Below, piece by piece: positions 1 through 7,183 of a DNA stretch of 64,000 nt. Position 1 is the stretch's first letter, and the number at the start of each line of letters is the position of its first letter. This DNA is from Raineyella sp044508675. Lineage in GTDB: Bacteria > Actinomycetota > Actinomycetes > Propionibacteriales > Propionibacteriaceae. The notes under the pieces are model-generated. The model was given only the letters and a program-made list of their open reading frames with translations. It made no database searches and was not told the DNA's origin. Location of the stretch: the NCBI GenBank assembly GCA_044508675.1, contig JBIQHF010000002.1:62001-126000 (forward strand), read 5' to 3'. A program made the translations under genes and the position numbers.

Positions 1-2
1 AG

Positions 3-722
3 GTGACCGGCCATGCGAAGGACGAGGCGGAGTCGCGCAGTGAACAACTCGAGACCACGGCCGGCCGGCTGGAGGAGCGCGAACGCCTGGCCCGCGAGGT
101 TCACGATGCGCTCTCGCACCGACTGTCGCTGATCTCGCTGCACTCCGGTGCTCTCGAGGAAGCGGCCAAGGACGAGTCCCCGGAGGTGTCCCAGGCCGCC
201 GAGGTGCTGCGGGACAACGCCCACCGTTCCCTGGAGGACCTGCGTGACCTGGTGGGCGCCCTGCGCGAGCCCGCCGGTGCCGGACGCCCGGCCGCGGCGG
301 GGGAGCCGAGCCGGGTACCATCCGTCGGCCTGGCGGCGCTGCCCGAGCTCGTCGGCTCCGCGAAGGCCTCCGGCGCCGCCGTCCAGGCGACGGTGATGGT
401 GCAGGAGGCCGACCAGGCCAGCGACCTGCTCAACCGGGCGGCGTACCGGATCACCCAGGAAGCGCTGACCAACGCCTTCAAGCATGCGCCGGGCCAGCCG
501 ATCCTGGTCGACGTCACGGCCTCCCCGGCGGCCGGTGTCCACTTGGTCGTGATGAACAGGATCGGCGCCGGTGACTCGGGCCTGCCCGGATCGGGAAGCG
601 GACTGATCGGCATGCAGGAGCGGGCCGACGTGCTGGGCGGGTCGTTCAGCGCGGGACCCGACGGGCGGGGCAGCTTCGTGGTCGAGGCGACCCTGCCGTG
701 GCAGGCACGGAGCTCGGCCTGA
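3..722 (+). CDS. Sensor histidine kinase, NarL-type (5' truncated)
   Basis: C-terminal catalytic part of a two-component histidine kinase that autophosphorylates and passes phosphate to the response regulator encoded just downstream. The reading frame is open to the window edge, so the N-terminal sensor and membrane part probably lies upstream; the GTG at position 3 is unlikely to be the true start. Visible parts: a coiled linker, the HisKA_3 dimerisation box REVHDALSHRLSLIS with the phospho-accepting His at about residue 34 of the visible part, an N-box (ITQEALTNAFKHAP) and a G-box (GSGLIGMQERADVLGG). The domain set matches the HPK7 (DesK/NarX/LiaS) group. The stimulus cannot be told. Confidence 0.9.
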   Translation: MTGHAKDEAESRSEQLETTAGRLEERERLAREVHDALSHRLSLISLHSGALEEAAKDESPEVSQAAEVLRDNAHRSLEDLRDLVGALREPAGAGRPAAAGEPSRVPSVGLAALPELVGSAKASGAAVQATVMVQEADQASDLLNRAAYRITQEALTNAFKHAPGQPILVDVTASPAAGVHLVVMNRIGAGDSGLPGSGSGLIGMQERADVLGGSFSAGPDGRGSFVVEATLPWQARSSA

Positions 723-740
723 ACTGTCAGGGGTCACTCC

Positions 741-746
741 TAGACT
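741..746 (+). promoter_or_regulatory. -10 element TAGACT of leaderless response-regulator gene
   Basis: TAGACT lies 7 nt before the GTG at 754, placing the likely transcription start on the start codon. It suggests the regulator also has its own promoter, apart from read-through from the kinase gene. No good -35 is visible. Confidence 0.5.
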
Positions 747-753
747 TGGAGTC

Positions 754-1446
754 GTGTCCCAGACCTCCTCTACAGCCCCGATGCGCCCCATTCGCGTGAT
801 GGTCGTGGACGACGATGCGATGGTGCGGACCGGTGTCCGCGCGCTTCTGGAGCACGATCCGGGGCTGCTGGTCGTCGCCGAGGTGGCCGATGGCGACGAG
901 GTGATCGACGCGGTCCACGCCCACTATCCCGACGTGGTGCTGATGGACCTGCACATGCCCCGGCTGGACGGGATCCGCGCCACCGCCCAGTTGATGCGCG
1001 AGGTCAACCCACCCAAGGTGGTGGCGCTGACCTCGATCGACCTCGACCGCTACGTCTTCGAGGCGCTGGAGGCGGGTGCGAGCGGCTACCTGCTCAAGGA
1101 CGTACGCCCCGAGGAGTTGCGGGCCGCCGTCCGTACCGTCTACCACGGGGACGCCGTTCTCTCCCCACGCAGCACCAAGCATGTGATCCGTCATTTCGCG
1201 CACTCGGTCCAGCGGGAGCGGGTGTCCGAAGCCAAGCAACTGGTCGGCACCCTGAGCGACCGGGAGCGCGATGTCGCCGGGCTCATCCACGAAGGGCTGT
1301 CCAACGCCCAGGCCGCCCAACGCCTCCGGTGCAGCGAAGCCACGGTCAAGACCCACCTCAGCCGGGCGATGGCCAAGATGGATGCGCCCACCCGGGTCCA
1401 GGTGGCGCTGCTGGTCGAGCGCGCCATGCCGGTGGGTGAGGCCTGA
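754..1446 (+). CDS. Response regulator, NarL/LuxR family
   Basis: DNA-binding partner of the upstream histidine kinase, 230 aa. The receiver domain (about residues 12-130) has the acidic pocket DDD at 19-21, phospho-acceptor Asp65 in VLMDLHMP, a conserved Thr in ALTS and the Lys in GYLLKDV. The C-terminus (about 165-225) is a LuxR-type helix-turn-helix (LSDRERDVAGLIHEGLSNAQ). The GTG start is chosen because a TAGACT -10 box ends 7 nt before it; an ATG at 781 is a possible shorter start. It follows the kinase gene by 31 bp on the same strand, so the two form a pair. Target genes are unknown. Confidence 0.92.
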   Translation: MSQTSSTAPMRPIRVMVVDDDAMVRTGVRALLEHDPGLLVVAEVADGDEVIDAVHAHYPDVVLMDLHMPRLDGIRATAQLMREVNPPKVVALTSIDLDRYVFEALEAGASGYLLKDVRPEELRAAVRTVYHGDAVLSPRSTKHVIRHFAHSVQRERVSEAKQLVGTLSDRERDVAGLIHEGLSNAQAAQRLRCSEATVKTHLSRAMAKMDAPTRVQVALLVERAMPVGEA

Positions 1447-1449
1447 GGG

Positions 1450-1480
1450 TTGACAGGGACTTGGCTCCATCGGATAGAGT
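1450..1480 (+). promoter_or_regulatory. leuA promoter
   Basis: A consensus -35 TTGACA (1450-1455) and a -10 TAGAGT (1475-1480) with a 19-nt spacer, or about 17 if the -10 is read as GATAGA. The -10 ends 7 nt before the GTG that opens the leader peptide, so transcription probably starts at that codon. Confidence 0.7.
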
Positions 1481-1487
1481 CCGGTAC

Positions 1488-1535
1488 GTGGCTCAGGTGC
1501 TGATTCTCCTTCCTTGCCGCAGCGAGGCCCGCTGA
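1488..1535 (+). CDS. leuL: Leader peptide of leuA (15 aa, branched-chain rich)
   Basis: A 15-codon reading frame starting with GTG at the predicted transcription start, so leaderless. It encodes VAQVLILLPCRSEAR and stops at TGA 1533-1535. The run V-L-I-L-L places branched-chain amino acid codons together, as expected for a ribosome-stalling leader that senses charged tRNA-Leu. Codons 11-13 and flanking bases lie in the left arm of an inverted repeat (1517-1527) whose partner can also pair with the leuA ribosome-binding site. Leader-peptide control of leuA has been predicted for actinobacteria; that this frame is translated is inference. Confidence 0.6.
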   Translation: MAQVLILLPCRSEAR

Positions 1536-1592
1536 GGTCGGCCTCCTCGCTGCGGAGTTCAGGCGTGCCGTCCGCAACTCACCCCAGCGAGG
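1517..1592 (+). promoter_or_regulatory. Putative attenuator controlling leuA translation
   Basis: Three copies of one sequence in alternating sense. CCGCAGCGAGG (1517-1527, inside the leader peptide) is exactly complementary to CCTCGCTGCGG (1545-1555). The latter is also complementary over 8 nt to CAGCGAGG (1585-1592), which overlaps the leuA Shine-Dalgarno. Pairing 1 with 2 leaves the ribosome-binding site free; pairing 2 with 3 hides it. A ribosome finishing the leader would cover segment 1 and favour the masking fold. No uridine-rich terminator follows, so control of translation is more likely than of termination. Pairing is read directly; the mechanism is inferred. Confidence 0.6.
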
Positions 1593-1597
1593 AAACC

Positions 1598-3361
1598 ATG
1601 ACCAACCAGACAGTTTCGGCCACCACTTCTTTCGGCACCGTCCCGCAGGCGCGCCCCGTGCAGCAGCCCAGCGGTATGCCGATCCAGCGCTATCATGCGT
1701 TCGAGCCCATCTCCCTGCCTGACCGCACCTGGCCCGACCAGAAGACCACCAAGGCCCCCCGGTGGCTGTCCACCGACCTGCGTGACGGCAACCAGGCCCT
1801 GATCGACCCGATGACCCCGGCGCGCAAGCAGAAGCTTTTCGACCTGCTGGTCCGGATGGGCTACAAGGAGATCGAGATCGGTTTCCCGTCGGCCTCCCAG
1901 ACCGACTTCGCCTTCGTCCGCCAGCTGATCGAGAACGACTCCATCCCGGACGACGTGACCATCACCGTGCTGACCCAGGCCCGTGAGGACCTGATCGAGC
2001 GCACCGCCCAGGCGCTGCAGGGAGCCGGCCGGGCCAACATCCACATGTACAACGCGCTGGCCCCGATGTTCCGCCGCGTCGTGTTCAAGATGGACGAGGA
2101 CGAGGCCAAGGACCTGGCCTGCCGCGGCACCGACCTGGTGATGAAGTACGCCGAGCAGTACCTGGGTGAGGTGCAGTTCGGCTACCAGTACAGCCCGGAG
2201 ATCTTCACCCAGACCCCGACCGACTACGCCATCGAGGTCTGCAACGCGGTGATGGACCGCTGGCAGCCGGGCCCTGATCGAGAGATCATCCTGAACCTGC
2301 CGGCCACCGTCGAGATGTCGACCCCGAACGTGTACGCCGACCAGATCGAGTACTTCTGCCGGCACGTGAACAACCGTGAGTTCGTGACGGTCTCCCTGCA
2401 TGCGCACAATGACCGCGGCACCGCCGTCGCGGCGACCGAGCTGGCCCTGATGGCCGGCGCCGATCGCGTCGAGGGCTGCCTGTTCGGCCACGGCGAGCGC
2501 ACCGGCAACGTCGACCTGGTCACCACGGCGATGAACCTGTTCAGCCAGGGCATCGACCCGATGATCGACTTCTCGAACATGGACGAGATCCGCCGCACCG
2601 TCGAGTACTGCACCGGCCTGCCGGTCCACCCGCGCCACCCGTACGCGGGCGACCTGGTCTACACCGCCTTCTCCGGCTCCCACCAGGATGCGATCAAGAA
2701 GGGTCTGGAGGACTTGGAGAAGAAGGCCGACGCTGCCGGCTCGACCGTCTCCGAGACCCCCTGGGAGGCCCCGTACCTGCCGATCGACCCGCACGACGTC
2801 GGCCGTACGTACGAGGCCGTGATCCGGGTCAACTCGCAGTCCGGCAAGGGTGGCATGGCCTACCTGATGAAGGCCGACCACAAGCTGGACCTGCCCCGCC
2901 GCCTGCAGATCGAGTTCTCCCGCGTCGTCCAGCGCGCCACGGATGCCTCGGGAGCCGAGATCAGCTCGGAGGACCTGTGGAACATCTTCGTCAACGAGTA
3001 CGTCGAGACCGACGGCCCGCTGCAGGTCCTGGGTGTCAGCACCCAGAACAACGGGATCGACACGATCGATGCGACGGTCCGGATGAATGACGAGGAACTG
3101 CAGATCCACGGCGAGGGCAACGGCCCGATGTCCGCGTACGTCGACGCGCTGTCCAGTTTCGGCACCCGGGCCGTACGCATCCTCGACTACTCCGAGCATG
3201 CCCTGGCCGCCGGCGGTGACGCCACGGCCGCCGCGTACGTCGAGTGCGAGGTCGGCGACGGCGACGACGCCCAGATCGTGTGGGGCGTCGGCATCCACGA
3301 GAACATCATCACCGCGTCACTGCAGGCAGTGACCCACGCAGTCAACCGCGCCATCCGCTGA
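1598..3361 (+). CDS. leuA: 2-isopropylmalate synthase
   Basis: First committed enzyme of leucine synthesis: condenses acetyl-CoA with 2-oxoisovalerate. 587 aa, the long actinobacterial/fungal type (LeuA type 2). The catalytic barrel begins with LSTDLRDGNQAL (metal and substrate residues near Arg62-Asp63) and carries the metal-binding HAHNDRGTAVA motif. The C-terminal ~150 residues form the LeuA allosteric dimer domain, where leucine inhibits. The ATG at 1598 is chosen because GCGAGGA sits at the right distance; upstream in-frame codons would run through the leader structure. The preceding leader suggests leucine-dependent translational control. Confidence 0.96.
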   Translation: MTNQTVSATTSFGTVPQARPVQQPSGMPIQRYHAFEPISLPDRTWPDQKTTKAPRWLSTDLRDGNQALIDPMTPARKQKLFDLLVRMGYKEIEIGFPSASQTDFAFVRQLIENDSIPDDVTITVLTQAREDLIERTAQALQGAGRANIHMYNALAPMFRRVVFKMDEDEAKDLACRGTDLVMKYAEQYLGEVQFGYQYSPEIFTQTPTDYAIEVCNAVMDRWQPGPDREIILNLPATVEMSTPNVYADQIEYFCRHVNNREFVTVSLHAHNDRGTAVAATELALMAGADRVEGCLFGHGERTGNVDLVTTAMNLFSQGIDPMIDFSNMDEIRRTVEYCTGLPVHPRHPYAGDLVYTAFSGSHQDAIKKGLEDLEKKADAAGSTVSETPWEAPYLPIDPHDVGRTYEAVIRVNSQSGKGGMAYLMKADHKLDLPRRLQIEFSRVVQRATDASGAEISSEDLWNIFVNEYVETDGPLQVLGVSTQNNGIDTIDATVRMNDEELQIHGEGNGPMSAYVDALSSFGTRAVRILDYSEHALAAGGDATAAAYVECEVGDGDDAQIVWGVGIHENIITASLQAVTHAVNRAIR

Positions 3362-3414
3362 CCCACCGATCCGCGCGGCGTCGGAGCACCACCACCCCCG
3401 GTGACCCGACCTGA

Positions 3415-3456
3415 ACGAGCCCCCGCTCACTCCCAGAAGGAGAGGCGGGGGCTCGT
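3415..3456. terminator. Bidirectional terminator between leuA and hmp
   Basis: Perfect 12-bp inverted repeat (ACGAGCCCCCGC at 3415-3426, its complement at 3445-3456) with an 18-nt loop, placed between two convergent genes. It lacks a long T-tract, as is common in high-GC genomes. Confidence 0.7.
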
Positions 3457-3480
3457 GGCGTGGGGACAGCGGTTATCGGC

Positions 3481-4656
3481 TCAGCTCTCGTCGGTGCCCT
3501 GCAGCAGCCACAGGTCCGGGCCGAAGATCTCGTAGAAGACCTTCTCGGCCGGGTGGCCGGAGGCGACGACCTGCTCGCGGACCGCCTTGAGGAACGGCAG
3601 CGGGCCGCACATCACGACGTTGGCATCGGCCGGGATCTGCACCTCGGACAGGTCCATGTACCCCTGGTGGTCCCCCTCGGCGCTCTCCTCGAACCAGGTC
3701 TCGATCCGGGCGTTCGGCAGACCCGCGACCAGGGCCTTCATCTCGTCGGCCAGCGGCCAGGTCGCCGGGGAACGGTCGGCGTGCAGCACGATGACCTCGC
3801 GCTCGGAGCCGCGCTCGCGCAGCGCCTCGAGCAGGGCCAGCATGGGCGTCACGCCGATGCCGGCGGAGGCCAGCACCAGCGGCACCCGGGTCTCGCGCAG
3901 CACCATGTCGCCGTACGGGTTGGACAGGTCGACGACGTCGCCAACGTTGAGGTCGCGGTGGATCAGGGGGGTGACCTCGCCGTTCGGGTCAAGCTTGACC
4001 GCGATCCGGCGGGTGTTGACCGGGGAGGGGATCAGCGTGAACTGGCGCGGCTGGCGGATGCCGTCCGGCACCGGCATGAGGATGGAGACGTACTGGCCGG
4101 GGGCCGCGTCGGTGACCGGGGTGCCGTCGGCAGGCTCGAAGCTCAGGACCGCGACGTCACCGCCGGTGATCTCCTTGGACGTGACACGCCACCGGGCGAA
4201 CGGCCGATCGTTGGCGGTGCCGGCGTACAGGCCCTTCTCCATCGCGATCAGCGCGTGGGCCATCAGCCAGTAGACCTCGGTCCAGGCCTCGACGATCTCG
4301 GGGGTCGCGGCGTCGCCGAGGTCGGCGGCGATGGCGTTGAACAGGTGCTCGTAGACCGTCGGGTACTCGTCCTCCTGCAGCCCGAGGGAGGCATGCTTGT
4401 GGGCGATGCGCGAGAGGACCGACTCCGGGTACGAGTTGGGGTGCTGGAGCAGCCAGGTGGCGAACGCAACGATCGAACCCGCAAGGGCCTTCGGCTGCTC
4501 GCCGGTGATCTGGTTGGAACGGCTGAACATCCCGTCCAGCAGGTCGGGACGGGCAGAGAACATCCCCTTGTAGAACTCCGGGGTGATGTAGGGAATGCGC
4601 TCGGCGACCACGGGTGCGGTGGCCTCGATGATCGGGCGCGACTTCTCCGACAGCAT
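3481..4656 (-). CDS. hmp: Flavohaemoprotein (nitric oxide dioxygenase)
   Basis: Oxidises nitric oxide to nitrate with O2 and NAD(P)H, giving resistance to nitrosative stress; cytoplasmic. 391 aa, the normal length. An N-terminal globin domain (about 1-140) has B10 Tyr29, a Gln in the E7 region (Gln54) and the proximal His88 in KHAS. It is followed by a ferredoxin-reductase FAD domain (about 150-260, with QYVSI) and an NAD-binding domain (about 265-391, with SAGIGVTPMLALLE and CGPLPFLKAV). An AAGGAG Shine-Dalgarno precedes the ATG. It is convergent with leuA and divergent from a DinB-like gene. A palindrome at 4699-4713 in the upstream region could be its operator. Confidence 0.95.
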   Translation of the reverse strand: MLSEKSRPIIEATAPVVAERIPYITPEFYKGMFSARPDLLDGMFSRSNQITGEQPKALAGSIVAFATWLLQHPNSYPESVLSRIAHKHASLGLQEDEYPTVYEHLFNAIAADLGDAATPEIVEAWTEVYWLMAHALIAMEKGLYAGTANDRPFARWRVTSKEITGGDVAVLSFEPADGTPVTDAAPGQYVSILMPVPDGIRQPRQFTLIPSPVNTRRIAVKLDPNGEVTPLIHRDLNVGDVVDLSNPYGDMVLRETRVPLVLASAGIGVTPMLALLEALRERGSEREVIVLHADRSPATWPLADEMKALVAGLPNARIETWFEESAEGDHQGYMDLSEVQIPADANVVMCGPLPFLKAVREQVVASGHPAEKVFYEIFGPDLWLLQGTDES

Positions 4657-4698
4657 GCAAACTCCTTCGTTGGCGATGCCGGAACACTAAACCATTGA

Positions 4699-4713
4699 TT
4701 TGGGTATCCCGAA
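4699..4713. promoter_or_regulatory. Candidate operator in the hmp/DinB-like intergenic region
   Basis: TTTGGGTATCCCGAA is an imperfect 15-bp palindrome (TT.GGG/CCC.AA) 43 bp upstream of the hmp start. hmp genes are commonly repressed by NO-sensing regulators, but I do not recognise this as a known NsrR consensus, so the assignment is tentative. Confidence 0.3.
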
Positions 4714-4750
4714 CTAAATGACCGTGATCTACGTCACTCAATCCTGCCGG

Positions 4751-4756
4751 TATGGT
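4751..4756 (+). promoter_or_regulatory. -10 element TATGGT of leaderless DinB-like gene
   Basis: TATGGT ends 6 nt before the ATG at 4763. This decides between that start and the in-frame ATG at 4718, which would lie upstream of the promoter. Confidence 0.5.
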
Positions 4757-4762
4757 CGGACC

Positions 4763-5269
4763 ATGACCCCCAACGACCTGCTCATTGATGCCCTGAATCG
4801 CAGCCGTGAGGCCTGTCACGGCGTTCTGGGCGGGCTCACGCCGGAACAGGCGAACGCCCGGCCGAACGACCGGGCGAACTCGATCACCTGGCTGGTGTGG
4901 CACATCGCACGCGAACAGGATGCCCAGATCGCACCACTCTGCGGCACGCCTCAGGTCTGGATCGCGCAGCACTGGCAGGACAGGTTCGACCTGGACCTAC
5001 CGCCCGGGTCGATGGGGTACGGCCACTCCTCCCAGGACGTGGCGAAGGTCGTGGTCGATGACACCGCGCTGCTGACCGGCTACCTCGACGCCGCTACCGA
5101 AGCCACCCGGGAGTACATCGCCTCCCTCTCCGACGACCGGTTCGACGAGGTGGTCGACACCCGGTGGGATCCGCCGGTGACGCGCGGGGTGCGATTGGTC
5201 AGCATCATCGATGATGCCGCCCAGCACGCCGGACAGGCGGCGTACGTCCGGGGGCTACTCGGCTTCTGA
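4763..5269 (+). CDS. DinB-like protein (DUF664 type)
   Basis: 168-aa protein of the DinB/mycothiol-dependent four-helix-bundle superfamily, whose members often bind a metal through three histidines and act as thiol transferases or detoxification enzymes. Seen here: NSITWLVWHIAREQDAQIAP with the first His, and DDAAQHAGQAAYVRGLL near the C-terminus with another, both typical of the DUF664 branch. The start at 4763 (MTPNDLLIDALNRS) fits the family N-terminus and the -10 box. It lies between hmp and uppS, divergent from hmp. The substrate is unknown. Confidence 0.85.
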   Translation: MTPNDLLIDALNRSREACHGVLGGLTPEQANARPNDRANSITWLVWHIAREQDAQIAPLCGTPQVWIAQHWQDRFDLDLPPGSMGYGHSSQDVAKVVVDDTALLTGYLDAATEATREYIASLSDDRFDEVVDTRWDPPVTRGVRLVSIIDDAAQHAGQAAYVRGLLGF

Positions 5270-5277
5270 GCCCGCGC

Positions 5278-6222
5278 TCAGGACAGGGCCCCGTCGTCCG
5301 GGACGGCCTCCTCCTCGTCGGGGACCACGGCGGCGAGTACCTCGGGAGCCACCGGGGCCGGCAGGTCATAGGGCACCTTGTCGACGTGCAGCGTGTTCGG
5401 GTGCAACGCGGTGGCGCCGCTGGAGAGGTCCGCAGGTCGACCGACCTCGTTCGGGACCGCACCCCCCATCCGGCGGTCGCGCCCCGCGTATGACTCGATC
5501 GCCGCCCACAGGTCGCGCCGGTCGAAGTCGGGCCACAGCGTGTCGAGGAAAACCATCTCTGCGTACGCCGACTGCCAGACCAGGAAGTTGGAGGTGCGCT
5601 GCTCACCCGAGGAGCGCACGAACAGGTCCACATCGGGGATCTCCGGCTCGTCCAGGAACCGATGGAAGGACGACTCGGTGATGTCCTCGGGGCGTAGTTT
5701 CCCGTCGCGGGCGAGCCGGGCGATCTGGCGGGCGGCATCAACGATCTCGGCCCGGCCGCCGTAGTTGACGCAGAACTGGAGGGTGAGTACGTCGTTGTCC
5801 TTCGACTGCTCCTCGGTCGCCTCGAGTTCACGGATCACCGACCTCCACAACCGCGGGTAGCGGCCGGCCCAGCGCAGCCGGACGCCCATGGCGTCGAGTT
5901 CGTCGCGGCGACGTTGGATGACGTTGCGGTTGAATCCCATCAGCCAGCGGACCTCGTCGGGGGAACGCTTCCAGTTCTCGGTGGAGAAGGCATACGCCGA
6001 CAGGTATTTCACGCCGATCTCGATCGCGCCCGCGATGACGTCCATCAGGACGGCCTCGCCGCGGGCGTGGCCCTCGACTCGCTTCAATCCGCGCTGCGTG
6101 GCCCAGCGGCCGTTGCCGTCCATCACGATGGCGACGTGGCGAGGCAGCTTGCCGGCCGGGATCTGTGGCGGACGGGCGCCGGAGGGGTGCTGGGGCGGCG
6201 GGACCGGAGTGCGCGTGGACAT
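5278..6222 (-). CDS. uppS: Polyprenyl diphosphate synthase (UppS, cis type)
   Basis: Elongates farnesyl or geranylgeranyl diphosphate with isopentenyl diphosphate to the lipid carrier used for peptidoglycan and wall polymers. 314 aa. The cis-prenyltransferase signature HVAIVMDGNGRWATQRG holds the catalytic Asp and phosphate-binding residues; YAFSTENWKRS and VDLFVRSSGEQRTSNFLVWQ are the other family blocks. The chain extends about 45 residues past the usual C-terminus. It resembles mycobacterial decaprenyl diphosphate synthase, so product length is uncertain. It is divergent from recO, a common actinobacterial pairing. TAGGCT (6230-6235, minus strand) lies 7 nt before the ATG, so probably leaderless. 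Confidence 0.93.
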   Translation of the reverse strand: MSTRTPVPPPQHPSGARPPQIPAGKLPRHVAIVMDGNGRWATQRGLKRVEGHARGEAVLMDVIAGAIEIGVKYLSAYAFSTENWKRSPDEVRWLMGFNRNVIQRRRDELDAMGVRLRWAGRYPRLWRSVIRELEATEEQSKDNDVLTLQFCVNYGGRAEIVDAARQIARLARDGKLRPEDITESSFHRFLDEPEIPDVDLFVRSSGEQRTSNFLVWQSAYAEMVFLDTLWPDFDRRDLWAAIESYAGRDRRMGGAVPNEVGRPADLSSGATALHPNTLHVDKVPYDLPAPVAPEVLAAVVPDEEEAVPDDGALS

Positions 6223-6229
6223 GGCGGTC

Positions 6230-6235
6230 AGCCTA
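6230..6235 (-). promoter_or_regulatory. -10 element TAGGCT of leaderless uppS
   Basis: On the minus strand TAGGCT is 7 nt before the uppS ATG. The divergent recO promoter lies about 90 bp away. Confidence 0.5.
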
Positions 6236-6331
6236 GTCGTGGCGAACGCGGTGGTCGTTCACAACCGGCTCAGCAGAGGAGCCCGGATCCAGCGAGCAGG
6301 TCGCGTCACCACCGGATGGCACAATGGATCG

Positions 6332-7072
6332 GTGCCGACCTACCGAGACCAAGCGGTGGTGCTGCGGACGCACAAGCTCGGCGAGGCGGACCGCATCATC
6401 ACGCTCCTGACGCGCGCCAACGGGAAGGTGCGGGCGGTGGCGCGCGGCGTCCGGCGGACCAACTCGAAGTTCGGGGCACGGCTGGAGCCGTTCAGCCACG
6501 TGGACCTGCAACTCTCGACCGGACGCAGCCTCGACTACGTCAACCAGGCCGAGACGATCCACCACTACGGAGGGGCGCTGGCGGTCGACTACCCGGCCTG
6601 GACCGCGGGCGAGGTGATGCTGGAGACTGCGGACAAGTTGGTGTTCGAGGAGAAGCAGCCCGCCCTGCAGCAATACCGGCTCCTCGTCGGCGCCGTGGCA
6701 ACCCTGGTGCGGGGGACCGGCGATGGACCGCGTCCGGCGTCAATGGTGCTCGACTCCTACCTGTTGCGATCGATGTCGGTTGCCGGATACGCGCCCACCT
6801 TCACGGAGTGTGCCTCGTGTGGTGCCCCCGGGCCGCACACCGCCTTCTCCCCGGCTGCCGGCGGGGTGGTGTGCAGGTTCTGCCGACCGCCCGCCAGCGC
6901 ACACCCGCAGCCGGAGACGCTCGCCCTGCTCAGTGCCCTGCTGGTGGGGGACTGGCCTGCCACCACTGCGGTCGAGGACAGGATCCAGCGCGAGGCCAGC
7001 GGCCTGGCGACCGCGTTCGTCAACTGGCACATGGAGCGTGGGCTGCGCTCGATCGCCCTAGTCGAGCGTTAG
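6332..7072 (+). CDS. recO: DNA repair protein RecO
   Basis: Recombination mediator that loads RecA on SSB-coated single strands with RecR. 246 aa. The N-terminal OB-fold begins YRDQAVVLRTHKLGEADRII; a helical middle follows; and a C-terminal zinc finger has two CxxC pairs (CASCG and CRFC). The GTG at 6332 is chosen because it matches the family N-terminus and a CACAAT -10-like hexamer (6320-6325) ends 6 nt before it, consistent with a leaderless message. Divergent from uppS. Confidence 0.93.
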   Translation: MPTYRDQAVVLRTHKLGEADRIITLLTRANGKVRAVARGVRRTNSKFGARLEPFSHVDLQLSTGRSLDYVNQAETIHHYGGALAVDYPAWTAGEVMLETADKLVFEEKQPALQQYRLLVGAVATLVRGTGDGPRPASMVLDSYLLRSMSVAGYAPTFTECASCGAPGPHTAFSPAAGGVVCRFCRPPASAHPQPETLALLSALLVGDWPATTAVEDRIQREASGLATAFVNWHMERGLRSIALVER

Positions 7073-7183
7073 GAGGTCCCGAGCGGGAGGATCGCGTCAC
7101 GGGATCCGACGTGGCCAGTGATCCGGCCAGTGCCCTACCTTGACATCGAGGGTCAGACCAATGCTTCGGACAACGGAGTACCC

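Noticed and set aside
1481..1597. T-box riboswitch before leuA
   Set aside because: No T-box sequence or specifier-loop architecture; the segment is short and contains a translated-looking leader peptide instead.
3460..4698. 412-codon open frame antisense to hmp
   Set aside because: hmp has complete globin and reductase motifs; the opposite frame has none.
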